A DNA stretch of 64,000 nucleotides, from contig JBBSUC010000022.1 of NCBI GenBank assembly GCA_038235275.1, positions 22,729-86,728 on the forward strand. The letters run 5' to 3'. This document shows, one piece after another, positions 19,269-27,763 of the stretch; position 1 is the stretch's first letter, and each line of letters starts with the position of its first letter. The notes beneath the pieces are model-generated. The model was not told where the DNA came from. It saw only the letters and a list, made by a program, of their open reading frames with translations, and did no database searches. The position numbers and the translations under genes were made by a program. Origin of the DNA: Persicitalea sp038235275 (GTDB lineage Bacteria > Bacteroidota > Bacteroidia > Cytophagales > Spirosomataceae).

Positions 19269-20345
19269 ATGAACATTGCCTTAGTAACCGGTTCAGCCGG
19301 ACTTATTGGAAGCGAATCAGTCGCTTTCTTAGCCGATAAATTTGACCTCATCGTCGGCATCGACAACAACCTCCGCCAGTACTTTTTTGGTGAAGATGGC
19401 AACACCGCCTGGAACCGCAACCGCATCGAGGAAGCCCACGCCAACTACAAGCACGAATCAGCTGACATCCGCGAGGTGAGCCAATTGGAACCCATTTTCA
19501 AGGAATACGGCGCGGACATCAAAATGATCGTCCACACGGCCGCGCAGCCCAGCCACGACTGGGCCGCCAAGGAGCCGTTCACGGACTTCGGCGTCAATGC
19601 GGTGGGTACCATCAATATGCTGGAAATGACGCGGCTGCACTGCCCCGAGGCGGTGTTTATCTTCACCTCGACCAACAAAGTGTACGGCGACAATCCCAAT
19701 TACCTGCCGCTGGTGGAGCTGGAAACACGCTATGAGATCGCCGAGGACCATCCCTATTTCGAGAACGGAATCGACGAGCTGCACAGCATCGACCACACCA
19801 AGCACTCGATTTTTGGCGCGTCCAAGGTCGCGGCGGATGTGATGGTGCAGGAGTACGGCCGCTACTTCGGTATGAAAACCGGCGTGTTCCGAGGCGGCTG
19901 TCTCACGGGTCCCAATCACTCAGGGGCGCAGTTGCACGGCTTTTTGGCCTACCTGATGAAGTGCGCCATCACGGGCAATCACTACACGATTTTCGGCTAC
20001 AAGGGCAAGCAGGTGCGCGACAACATCCACAGCCACGACCTGGTGAATATGTTCTGGCACTTTTACCAGGACCCCAAACCGGGTGAGGTGTATAACGCGG
20101 GCGGCGGGCGCTTTGCCAACTGCTCGATGATCGAGGCGATCGCGCTTTGTGAGCAGATTTCGGGCAAAAAGCTGTCGCACTCCTACTCCGAAACCAACCG
20201 CTCAGGCGACCATATTTGGTATATCAGCGACCTGACGAAGTTCAAGACGCACTATCCCGGCTGGAACTGGGAATACGGTTTGGAAGAAACGCTGACCCAG
20301 ATTCACGACGGAATCGCGTCGCGTTTGGCGACCCATCCTGCCTAA
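19269..20345 (+). CDS. NAD-dependent epimerase/dehydratase, CDP-paratose 2-epimerase-like
   Basis: A 358-residue extended short-chain dehydrogenase. GSAGLIGS is the NAD-binding glycine motif (residues 8-15), HTAAQPSHDWA follows, and TSTNKVYGDN corresponds to the conserved strand and Ser/Thr region. The catalytic YxxxK position reads FGASK, so the Tyr appears to be Phe, while Lys is kept. Family resemblance is closest to CDP-paratose (tyvelose) 2-epimerases, which act on nucleotide sugars for surface glycans. It is followed at 25 bases by a GT2 and then a GT39-like gene, which supports a lipid-linked glycan role. The exact substrate cannot be read from sequence. Confidence 0.82.
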   Translation: MNIALVTGSAGLIGSESVAFLADKFDLIVGIDNNLRQYFFGEDGNTAWNRNRIEEAHANYKHESADIREVSQLEPIFKEYGADIKMIVHTAAQPSHDWAAKEPFTDFGVNAVGTINMLEMTRLHCPEAVFIFTSTNKVYGDNPNYLPLVELETRYEIAEDHPYFENGIDELHSIDHTKHSIFGASKVAADVMVQEYGRYFGMKTGVFRGGCLTGPNHSGAQLHGFLAYLMKCAITGNHYTIFGYKGKQVRDNIHSHDLVNMFWHFYQDPKPGEVYNAGGGRFANCSMIEAIALCEQISGKKLSHSYSETNRSGDHIWYISDLTKFKTHYPGWNWEYGLEETLTQIHDGIASRLATHPA

Positions 20346-20370
20346 GCTAACCTCACTTCCTCCCGACCTT

Positions 20371-21318
20371 ATGTCTGCCAAGTACATTATTCTGGTTCCG
20401 CAATTCAACGACTGGGAGGCGTTGAATCTGCTGATCGAGAGAATTAACACTGACCTGGCAAGCGACATTCTGACCCACACCTCGCTGCTGGTCGTGGACG
20501 ATTGCTCGCCGCTGGACCGCACCGAATCGTTTCCCGCGTTCAAGGGGACGGGCATTCAGGTGCTGCGGCTGTACCGCAATTTGGGGCACCAACGCGCCAT
20601 CGCCATCGGGCTTTCGTACATCGCCACCGAATTGAGTTGTGAGAAGGTCATTGTGATGGATGCCGACGGGGAAGACGCTCCGCGCGACATCAACCTGCTT
20701 TTTGCCAAATCTGCCGAACTTCCCGATACCATTATCTTCGCCCAGCGCAGCAAGCGGCAGGAGAGTTTTCTGTTCCAGTTTTTTTACAAAATCTACAAGG
20801 CCGTTTTCAAACTTCTGACGGGTAAAGTGATTACGTTCGGGAATTTCAGCCTCATTCCGCAACGACGCTTACAGAACCTGGTGCGGGTGTCGGAGATTTG
20901 GAACAACTACCCGGGCGGCGTCATCCATTCGCGCATCCCCTACGACGGCGTTCCCATCGAACGCGCCAAACGACTGGCGGGAAGCAGCAAGATGAACTTC
21001 GTGTCGCTGATTCTGCACGGGCTGAGTGCTATTTCGGTACTCATTGACGCCACGGCGGTCAGGATTCTGATTTTCTCGGTTTGCATGTCGGGCCTGGTTC
21101 TGGCGGTGATCGGGGGCATTTTATTCCTGAAACTCATTGGCAATGCCACGCCCGGCTGGGCTTCTACGCTCAGTACCACGCTATTGATTGTGATGATGCA
21201 GTCCTTTTTAATTTCCCTCTTTCTCGTATTCATGGTGCTGCAGTACCGCACGCAGCAGCATTTCATCCCGGCCATCCACTACCGCGACTTTGTGGAAAGC
21301 GTCGAAACTGTCGCCTAG
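20371..21318 (+). CDS. Family 2 glycosyltransferase, membrane-anchored (DPM1/GtrB-like)
   Basis: A 315-residue GT-A enzyme with the nucleotide-sugar loop VVDDCSPLDRT and the metal-binding VMDADGEDAPRD. An amphipathic stretch QFFYKIYKAVFKLLTG precedes two C-terminal membrane helices (about residues 232-256 and 270-295), the layout of polyprenyl-phosphate glycosyltransferases. It probably loads a sugar on a polyprenyl-phosphate carrier at the inner face of the membrane. It lies between the epimerase (25-base gap) and the GT39-like protein (2-base gap). Confidence 0.88.
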   Translation: MSAKYIILVPQFNDWEALNLLIERINTDLASDILTHTSLLVVDDCSPLDRTESFPAFKGTGIQVLRLYRNLGHQRAIAIGLSYIATELSCEKVIVMDADGEDAPRDINLLFAKSAELPDTIIFAQRSKRQESFLFQFFYKIYKAVFKLLTGKVITFGNFSLIPQRRLQNLVRVSEIWNNYPGGVIHSRIPYDGVPIERAKRLAGSSKMNFVSLILHGLSAISVLIDATAVRILIFSVCMSGLVLAVIGGILFLKLIGNATPGWASTLSTTLLIVMMQSFLISLFLVFMVLQYRTQQHFIPAIHYRDFVESVETVA

Positions 21319-21320
21319 CC

Positions 21321-22973
21321 ATGCTTACTTTCGACGCTTCGCCGACCATGTACTGGGCGTTGGTCTACGCGCTGACGATGTTGGTCATCGGCTCAAATCT
21401 TAAAAAAGGAATTCCGACCTGGCTTTATCTGGTTGGTACTACGACCGTTTTTGTGCTGATGCGACTGCCCTCGGTGCTACTCAACCGCGAACTCAACGCC
21501 GACGAAAGTCAGATGCTGAGCCACGCCCTCACGCTTTACCAAGACCCGGTATACTGGCGCTCGGTGGACGGCACGACCATCGGCCCACTCGACAACTACC
21601 TGCTGGTCATTCCCCGATTATTGGGCTTTCAGCTAGACTACACTTCGGCCCGCGTCATGGGGCTGCTGTGCGGCGTCGGTTCGCTGCTTTTCTTTTTTGT
21701 GGCGCTAAAACGCTGGTTCGGTAAAACTACCGCCCGCGTCGCGCTATTGGTGCCACTGATTCTCCTGGCTTTTACGCAGGAAACCGACTACGTACATTAT
21801 TCCAGCGAACAACTGCCGCTGCTCTTACTCAGCATTTGCCTGGCTTTACTGGCTGGATTATCCAGAAAAAAGAAGGAATTTACTTTTCAGGAAAAGAAAC
21901 CGCCCGTTTGGCAAGCTTACGGCTTGGGCTTGGTAGCGGGTATGGTCCCTTTTGCCAAGTTGCAGGCTGTACCGCAAGCCCTGCTGCTCGTGGCTGCCGG
22001 ACTTTATTTTACTTACCAGTTTTTTGTAAAAACCAAAAACAGTCAGCCGCTTCTCCTGCTGTTGCTGGGTGGAATTTCGTTTCCGGCAGTGGCTTTGCTC
22101 TGGATGTTATTTCAAGGCGTCTTCCAGGATTTTATTGATTTTTATATTCTGGGGAATGCCGTGTACGCCGGAGGAAGCGGCCTGGCCGATATTCCCACCC
22201 AGTTTGGCAAACTGGTTTTGTCAAGCCCCGATTTCACTGCTTTGCTCGGCGTAATAGCTCTTGTTACCACACTAGGCTTATTCGGGGAAAAACATACCTT
22301 AGTAAAACTACCTGCCACCCCAAGCATATCAGTTTCTGCCTTGATTTTGGGCTATGGTCTGGTGGCGGTTTACGCTGCCACCAAATCGGGTAACCTATTC
22401 GTCCATTACCTCAACTTCTGCGTTTATCCGCTGGGCCTGGCGGCGGCACTAGGTATTTCAAAAATTAAAGACAATAAACGACTGGCGATCGTGGCACCGC
22501 TGCTTTTGCTGGGCTGGTTCGGCATTCATGATGCGTGGAGTTTTTACAGAAGCCGCCAACTCAATGCCTTCGTTTCTGTCGACGCCAGGGCTTTACCAAA
22601 GAGTCCGGTCGTGCGGGTCATGCGTCCCTACGTGCGGCCAAACGATAAAATGGTAGTCTGGGGCTGGCAATGCCGTTACTACGTGGAGGCGCAGTTGGCA
22701 CAAGGCACGGCGGAGAACCACTCGGAGCGGTCGATTTACCTGCACCCGCTACGGGAAGAATACCGCGCCCGGTACCTACGCGATATGCAGCGCAACCGTC
22801 CGGCCATCTTCATCGACGCCGTGGGCAAAAACAGCGTCTGGGTGCAGGATACTGCCACGCAGGGCTACCAATCTTTCCCTGAACTGGCGGCCTACGTTGA
22901 TAAGAACTACCAGTCCCTGGGTAAAATCGACGATACACGACTATTCATAAGAAATGATAGAATGAGTGAATGA
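21321..22973 (+). CDS. GT39/ArnT-like membrane glycosyltransferase
   Basis: A 550-residue polytopic protein with about 10-12 membrane helices and a soluble C-terminal part of about 120 residues. The first outer loop contains LNADESQM, matching the acidic motif of PMT/ArnT-type enzymes that use polyprenyl-phosphate sugars. I chose the start at 21321, two bases after the GT2 stop; the frame is open further upstream inside the GT2 gene. Together with the GT2 it fits transfer of a sugar from a lipid carrier outside the inner membrane. The last residues (NDRMSE) are encoded by the palindromic repeat at 22954. Confidence 0.82.
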   Translation: MLTFDASPTMYWALVYALTMLVIGSNLKKGIPTWLYLVGTTTVFVLMRLPSVLLNRELNADESQMLSHALTLYQDPVYWRSVDGTTIGPLDNYLLVIPRLLGFQLDYTSARVMGLLCGVGSLLFFFVALKRWFGKTTARVALLVPLILLAFTQETDYVHYSSEQLPLLLLSICLALLAGLSRKKKEFTFQEKKPPVWQAYGLGLVAGMVPFAKLQAVPQALLLVAAGLYFTYQFFVKTKNSQPLLLLLLGGISFPAVALLWMLFQGVFQDFIDFYILGNAVYAGGSGLADIPTQFGKLVLSSPDFTALLGVIALVTTLGLFGEKHTLVKLPATPSISVSALILGYGLVAVYAATKSGNLFVHYLNFCVYPLGLAAALGISKIKDNKRLAIVAPLLLLGWFGIHDAWSFYRSRQLNAFVSVDARALPKSPVVRVMRPYVRPNDKMVVWGWQCRYYVEAQLAQGTAENHSERSIYLHPLREEYRARYLRDMQRNRPAIFIDAVGKNSVWVQDTATQGYQSFPELAAYVDKNYQSLGKIDDTRLFIRNDRMSE

Positions 22974-23022
22974 TAGAATTGGCTGGGGAAAGCAACATTC
23001 TATCATTCACTCATTCTATCAT
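22954..23022. repeat. Palindromic dispersed repeat, copy 2 (inside both convergent gene ends)
   Basis: Two perfect 26-base inverted arms, 22954-22979 and 22997-23022, with a 17-base loop, built from the same octamer-like units as the copy at 9143. Each arm encodes the end of one of the two facing genes, so both proteins finish with DRMSE. Confidence 0.85.
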
Positions 23023-23446
23023 CGCCGGGCGACCCCGTCAAAATTAAATCCGTCAATGTAGTCCTGTCCAGCACCGCCAGATTGGCGTCCCGCCATTCCT
23101 CCATCACCATACGCAGCGAGCAGTTTTCTTCGTCGACGCAGTCTTCGCATTTTCCATAAAAAAACAGCGATACGCAAAGGGTAGGAGCGATCGGTCCGTC
23201 AATTACGCGCAGAACTTTGGAAAACTTCACCTCGCCGGGCGGCACCCGCAGCAGGTAGCCGCCGCCCTTGCCCTTCTGGCTTTGCAGAATGCCGCTGTTG
23301 CGCAAATCCAACAGAATGGCTTCCAGGAATTTCCGGGGGATTTTTTCTTTTTCAGCGATATAGGAAATCAGTACGGGACCCTTGCCGTAGTTCTCGGCCA
23401 GCACTTTCAGTGCTTTCAGGGCGTACTTCGCTTTTTTGGAGATCAT
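23003..23446 (-). CDS. Rrf2 family transcriptional regulator
   Basis: A 147-residue winged-helix protein with the Rrf2 signature: KAKYALKALKVLAENYG, IPRKFLEAILLDLRNSGIL and KGKGGGYLLRVPP. Four Cys residues cluster in the C-terminal third (CVSLFF, then GKCEDCVDEENC), consistent with an iron-sulfur or redox sensor as in IscR or NsrR, though the exact spacing differs. No target genes are obvious next to it. The C-terminal residues come from the palindromic repeat. Confidence 0.88.
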   Translation of the reverse strand: MISKKAKYALKALKVLAENYGKGPVLISYIAEKEKIPRKFLEAILLDLRNSGILQSQKGKGGGYLLRVPPGEVKFSKVLRVIDGPIAPTLCVSLFFYGKCEDCVDEENCSLRMVMEEWRDANLAVLDRTTLTDLILTGSPGDDRMSE

Positions 23447-23573
23447 ATGTTGGGCTATCGGCGGTCGGCTATCGGCTTTGGGCTATTCGTTAGCCAGTCT
23501 TATCATCCATAAAATAAATCCGGGATACCCCAAAGCGGGTAGATCAAAGGTACTGATTCTACGGGAAAGTGAC

Positions 23574-23777
23574 TCAACCCTCCTTGCCAACGTCAGTCCA
23601 AAGCGGCCTTTTACCCAAATGGCTACTTTGGGCGTTGCTGGTGCCGTCCAGAGAAACGTACTGGTCGGTTTGGCAGGTGACTTGCGGCGTAGCGTTCTCG
23701 GTTTTTTTGCAGCCGTCGAGGCTGCCTAGAGACAGAATGCAAAGCAGGGCAAGCGAGCGAAAAAGGGATGTTTTCAT
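23574..23777 (-). CDS. Small putative lipoprotein
   Basis: A 67-residue frame with a signal-like start (MKTSLFRSLALLCILSLG), a candidate lipobox ending SLDGCKK, and a short mature part of about 45 residues with no recognisable domain. It lies 33 bases after the lipocalin-like gene on the same strand, which suggests co-transcription. The short length and lack of a family keep confidence moderate. Confidence 0.5.
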   Translation of the reverse strand: MKTSLFRSLALLCILSLGSLDGCKKTENATPQVTCQTDQYVSLDGTSNAQSSHLGKRPLWTDVGKEG

Positions 23778-23810
23778 AGCGATTTTTTGAAAAAAGTGAT
23801 TTGGAAGGTT

Positions 23811-24284
23811 TCATTCGCGGCGGTACTCGATCGTGTGCTTAACCGTCGTTCCGTTATTGGTCTGGTCGAACATCCACTGCATGGTACTTCCGTTAAGATT
23901 CAACTCGTACTCCTGGCGTTGGCCTTTGCTATCCTGCAAAATGATTTTGTTGTCCGCGGTTTCCCACGACATTTTGCCGGAAGGCATGAACTTCGTTGCT
24001 GCTTTCATCACGATGTTGCCCAGCGGATTCTGGCACCCCCCCGCCGGGGTCATTTTCAGGCTGCCGTCGGTATTGAGAATAATGCCCATGTCTTTCTGAC
24101 AACCGCCGTAGAGGTCTTTGAAATGAGTGTAAATATCCGTGATGCCGTCCTGGGCGGGCGACACCCGGTGGGCCACCATGCGCCAGGAACCAGCCATGTC
24201 CGGTGGGTTGCGGGAAGTGAAACTAAGCGTAAAAAGGGTCAGTAAGCTGGCCAGCAGGAGTCGAGGTCGAGCGAGATTTTTCAT
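23811..24284 (-). CDS. Lipocalin-like secreted protein
   Basis: A 157-residue exported protein: signal peptide to about residue 24, then AGSWRMVAHRV, a block containing two Cys (GGCQKDMG and GGCQNPLG), LNTDGSLKM, and a strand-rich end (NKIILQDSKGQRQEYELNL). This is the pattern of lipocalin-like domains in Bacteroidota lipoproteins. There is no clear lipobox Cys. The ligand is unknown. Its promoter carries the same unusual element as the secreted-protein operon 15 kb away and the LuxR-type regulator gene. Confidence 0.7.
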   Translation of the reverse strand: MKNLARPRLLLASLLTLFTLSFTSRNPPDMAGSWRMVAHRVSPAQDGITDIYTHFKDLYGGCQKDMGIILNTDGSLKMTPAGGCQNPLGNIVMKAATKFMPSGKMSWETADNKIILQDSKGQRQEYELNLNGSTMQWMFDQTNNGTTVKHTIEYRRE

Positions 24285-24321
24285 GAGGCTTATCCAAATT
24301 CAGGTTTTTGAATTACTGCCT

Positions 24322-24414
24322 CAAATTTCCTCAATCGCCGAAACTTCGTCAATAACCCTTTACACCCATTGAGTAAGCGGTACTACCAAAAAGGGTTTCC
24401 CATTTGAGTAAGCG
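24322..24414 (-). promoter_or_regulatory. Regulated promoter with element shared with the 39.8-kb operon
   Basis: On the minus strand, TTATTG (with AAAGGG directly upstream) lies 20 bases before a weak -7 box GAAATTTG (24322-24329). Upstream are two copies of CGCTTACTCAA, 24369-24379 and 24404-24414, spaced 35 bases apart. The 32 bases 24351-24382 match 39808-39839 with two differences. Confidence 0.65.
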
Positions 24415-24443
24415 TTGTATTCGTGACGAAGTAATGGAGCCGA

Positions 24444-25943
24444 TCAAAACTGAAAATAGATAAACGAACCGCTGCTTTTCTGGGTCAGAATCACCAGAAT
24501 CAGCATACCCGCCCAACCCAGGCTCAACCCCCACCACGGCAGCCCTTTGGACAGCGCAAGCAGGGAATTGTCGCGCATACGCCAGTGGCAGACAATCAGC
24601 ACGACCGTAACAATCCCGACAGTCAATATAGACAGATTAGTAAGCATAGGGGCCCCGTTGGGAATGACCCCAAACATCGACAGCAAAATCAGCATGGCTC
24701 CCTTGAACGTAGGAGCCCGGAAAAATACCCACGTTACGTTTACTAAGAAAAACGTCAGCATAGCCAGACAGAATCTCGTAAATCGACTGGAAAACGGCAG
24801 CGTGGGAACGACCGATGATCGACTCAGCAAGGGTTCACTCACGGCTATGTCCACGGCTGAATCAGCCCGTTTAGCCCGACGGCGAGATATTCCGTCGCGC
24901 CACAGCCGCTCAGTGCATAGAAAAAGTCCGTGCAAAGCTCCCCAGACCACGAAGGTCCACGACGCTCCGTGCCAAAGTCCACCCAGTAGCATGGTTATCA
25001 TCAGGTTGACGTAGGTTCGGACACTACCCTTTCGGTTACCACCCAGTGGGATATACAGATAATCGCGCAGCCAGGTGGACAGGGTGATGTGCCAGCGTCG
25101 CCAGAAATCTGAGAAACCGATGGCGGCGTAGGGATACCGGAAATTGTCGGGCAGTTCAAAACCCAGGCATAACGACACCCCGATGGCGCAGGTCGAGTAG
25201 CCCGCAAAGTCGCAGAAGATTTGTCCTGAAAAGGCCAGTACGCCCATCCAGGCATCGAGCGTTTGCACCGGAAAAGGCAGGCTGAAAATCAAATCGGCGG
25301 TTTCGGCCAGCAGACCGTCGGCAATCGTTACTTTCATAAACAAGCCAAGCGACAGCAGAAACAGCCCCCAGCTCAATTGTTCGGCCGTGGCCCGGCGCGG
25401 CGTTTTGAACTGCGGAATCAGGTCTTCCGGCCGCACGATGGGTCCGGCCACTAAATGCGGGAAATACGTAACGAATAAGGCAAAATTCAGAAATGACGGT
25501 TCGGGAGCAAACCTGCGTCGGTACACATCCAGCGTGTACGAGAGGGTAACGAAGGTATAAAATGAAATGCCGATCGGCAGAATAATATCGGGTTTTGCCG
25601 CCTGAAACACGATGCCCATCGCCGAGAGGAGTGCCGTGAAATTTTCCAGCAGAAAGCCACCGTATTTGAAATAACTCAGCATCCCGAGGTTCAACGCCAG
25701 GCTAACCGTGAGCAGGAGCTTTCGGCGAACCGGCTGCTGTTCGAGTGAAATTAGTTTGGCCATGTAAAAATCGACCACCGTCGAGAGCCACAGCAACAGA
25801 ATGAACGGCGGATTCCAGAGGGCGTAGAACAGGTAGCTGGCCAGCAGTAGATTCCCTTTCTTCGTAGACCACGAAAAAGGAAGATTATGCAGGGCCAGTA
25901 TAATCGCAAAAAAAACGACGAAGGTGAACGAATTGAAGACCAT
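24444..25943 (-). CDS. MBOAT family O-acyltransferase
   Basis: A 499-residue polytopic membrane protein of the AlgI/DltB/PatA type. Motifs: SYTLDVYRRRF, FPHLVAGPIVRPEDLIPQF, SFYTFVTLS, FSDFWRRWHITLSTWLRDY, and LGGLWHGASWTFVVWGALHG with the catalytic His. Such proteins move acyl (often acetyl) groups across the inner membrane for extracytoplasmic transfer to polysaccharide. The SGNH-like gene just upstream (12-base gap) is the likely periplasmic partner. The acceptor glycan is unknown. Confidence 0.93.
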   Translation of the reverse strand: MVFNSFTFVVFFAIILALHNLPFSWSTKKGNLLLASYLFYALWNPPFILLLWLSTVVDFYMAKLISLEQQPVRRKLLLTVSLALNLGMLSYFKYGGFLLENFTALLSAMGIVFQAAKPDIILPIGISFYTFVTLSYTLDVYRRRFAPEPSFLNFALFVTYFPHLVAGPIVRPEDLIPQFKTPRRATAEQLSWGLFLLSLGLFMKVTIADGLLAETADLIFSLPFPVQTLDAWMGVLAFSGQIFCDFAGYSTCAIGVSLCLGFELPDNFRYPYAAIGFSDFWRRWHITLSTWLRDYLYIPLGGNRKGSVRTYVNLMITMLLGGLWHGASWTFVVWGALHGLFLCTERLWRDGISRRRAKRADSAVDIAVSEPLLSRSSVVPTLPFSSRFTRFCLAMLTFFLVNVTWVFFRAPTFKGAMLILLSMFGVIPNGAPMLTNLSILTVGIVTVVLIVCHWRMRDNSLLALSKGLPWWGLSLGWAGMLILVILTQKSSGSFIYFQF

Positions 25944-25955
25944 GATCGGAGTTGG

Positions 25956-27044
25956 TTAAAGCGGCATAGACGTAGTTTTCTGGGGTGTAGGAGACGCGCT
26001 TTTTTGAAGCGACCAACCCGTTTCCTGCTGAATAATCGGCATCAAATCCTGGGTGAACAGGGCGGCATCTTTAGGGGCCAAGTGCGACCACTCGGGGCAG
26101 TGAAAGCGGGATATCGCCGGATAGTCCTCGAAGTGAATGCCCGGTGTTTGGGTGTACGACAGCAGCCGGTCCCAGTACAACGCCCGTGGAAACATCTGTT
26201 TTTCAGCGTCGTGCATTGGCCCTTCCGAAGGCATTCGGATGAATAGAACCCGGCCACCCCGCGCCCGAATTTGATCGACCGATAGCCTTACCGAATTCAG
26301 GATTTCCGTTAAGGGAGGGCCAGCAATAGCCACTTTTGGACTGTGCGCGCCAATGTCCTGCCAAATGCCTTTTACCTTAGTTTGCATGGCCGTATCGGCG
26401 AGAAAGGCCGGGGTCATTTTAGTTTGCCGGTCAAAGTCGTTGACGGTGAACTTGGTAGGAAACTGTGGGCCACCCCATGCGCCGGGTCGGGTCGGGAGGG
26501 GTATTTTTTTTAGGAGCGGATTCAGGGCCAGATTCACGTCGTCCAGGAAAAGAAGATTAGCTTCCAGCACACGATTAATCTGGAAACTGATTTGTTGTGA
26601 AGGCGACCATTTTGGATACGCCTTTACCCGCTTGATGGCCTCCCGTTCTGGAAAAGAACCCGTTGGCGTAAAAAACAGCGGTTCGGTTACGCCGATCAGC
26701 AGGGTTCCCTTGAAGTTCGGGTCGTTTCCCAAATCGGTCAGCAACGGCCGGGGCGACGTACCCGGAATAGATAACTGAATCGGTTTTTCGCCCGTGACAC
26801 GTTCCCAGGTAGCCAGGTCCAGGTCGAACTTGATGCGCGAAGAGCCAATCACGACAGGTCTTGCCGGACTGCTCTGATAAATCAGTTTCCGTTTACTGGC
26901 CCAGAGGCTTTCGTCGTCGTTATACGACTGAAAGTAATTTTCGTGCCGCCAGTGGAGTTCCCACCCGGTCACGAAGGCGGATACGAGTACCAACGCAAGC
27001 CAGGCGGCTTTTGAATAGTTTGCTGCGTTCATGAGTTTTGTCAA
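25956..27044 (-). CDS. SGNH-hydrolase-like acyltransferase partner
   Basis: A 362-residue protein with an N-terminal signal anchor (about residues 12-28) and an exported domain. The motif PVVIGSSRIKFDLD is the SGNH block I (GxSR type with Ser) seen in AlgX/AlgJ-like or DHHW-related partners of MBOAT proteins. The C-terminal region FHCPEWSHLAPKDA supplies a His that could complete the triad. It is first of two genes with the MBOAT protein, and its promoter region carries tandem repeats. The assignment as acyltransferase rests on the pairing. Confidence 0.75.
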   Translation of the reverse strand: MTKLMNAANYSKAAWLALVLVSAFVTGWELHWRHENYFQSYNDDESLWASKRKLIYQSSPARPVVIGSSRIKFDLDLATWERVTGEKPIQLSIPGTSPRPLLTDLGNDPNFKGTLLIGVTEPLFFTPTGSFPEREAIKRVKAYPKWSPSQQISFQINRVLEANLLFLDDVNLALNPLLKKIPLPTRPGAWGGPQFPTKFTVNDFDRQTKMTPAFLADTAMQTKVKGIWQDIGAHSPKVAIAGPPLTEILNSVRLSVDQIRARGGRVLFIRMPSEGPMHDAEKQMFPRALYWDRLLSYTQTPGIHFEDYPAISRFHCPEWSHLAPKDAALFTQDLMPIIQQETGWSLQKSASPTPQKTTSMPL

Positions 27045-27078
27045 AATCAGGATAAGATTCCTTCTGCCTGCCCCATTA

Positions 27079-27160
27079 GTCGGATAAATATCTCAATCGG
27101 GGAACAACCAGATAATTGCCGTTGCGTGAGTGGTCGGATTATTGCGTGAACAGTCGGATT
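27079..27160 (-). promoter_or_regulatory. Tandem direct repeats upstream of the SGNH/MBOAT operon
   Basis: Two 19-base repeats, 27122-27140 and 27142-27160, are identical over 8 bases at each end and differ only in the three central bases (TTGCGTGA-nnn-GTCGGATT), period 20 bases. A third GTCGGAT occurs at 27079-27085. Two-turn spacing places both sites on one face of the DNA, as expected for an activator bound upstream of the SGNH gene promoter. Confidence 0.55.
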
Positions 27161-27205
27161 TACTAGGCCGCTGAGCGAACGGCAAGAATCGGTAGGGTGT
27201 TTTGG

Positions 27206-27721
27206 CTATACTTTCCGTTCAAACTTCCAGGTGTAGGTCTGGTCGCCGATTTTACGTTTCCAGATCATTATTTTGCTCTTCGCCCCACTGGTCAATTTTC
27301 CATCCTTCAGTTCCAGTTGGGCGTCGTCCTTGCTGCCATCGGGATGCGTAATGGTGATCGTATTGCCCTTGACCGACCACTTGTCGCCCGTTTGTGGACC
27401 AAAGGAAAGGGGGCTGCTTCCGGTGGTGGCACAAATCTGCTCCTGAATGGGTGTAATGGTACCGTCGCTTTTAAAATCATACAGAAAAATAGGCAGACAC
27501 TGGGCGGTAATAACATTGAGCTGGACATAAAAATCGAGGATGTCGTCGATGTTGCCAACTGGCGGAGAAACCAGCAGATTTTGCCAGGCCCACACATTGG
27601 CTACGGTTACCGGATGCGTATTTTTAGGCACAGGATCGCTGTTTTTACCACATCTGGTAGCCACCAGCGGTAGTGTTGTCAGTAGCAGCGCAGCCACCCA
27701 GAGCAAGCGGGTTTTTTTCAT
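27206..27721 (-). CDS. Lipocalin-like lipoprotein
   Basis: A 171-residue lipoprotein: MKKTRLLWVAALLLTTLP with the lipobox ending VATRCGK. The mature part has the lipocalin-like layout of early Trp, CLPIFLYDFKSDGTI, a second Cys (EQICATT), then WSVKGNTITITHPDG and WKFERKV. It resembles the 23.8-kb gene in plan but not closely in sequence. I chose the start at 27721 (MKKT), giving a normal signal peptide; an ATG 11 codons upstream is less likely. It lies 42 bases after the next gene and may be co-transcribed with it. Confidence 0.68.
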   Translation of the reverse strand: MKKTRLLWVAALLLTTLPLVATRCGKNSDPVPKNTHPVTVANVWAWQNLLVSPPVGNIDDILDFYVQLNVITAQCLPIFLYDFKSDGTITPIQEQICATTGSSPLSFGPQTGDKWSVKGNTITITHPDGSKDDAQLELKDGKLTSGAKSKIMIWKRKIGDQTYTWKFERKV

Positions 27722-27763
27722 GACAAAGTAGTTTAAATAATTGATAGACAGCATAAAAAAGTA

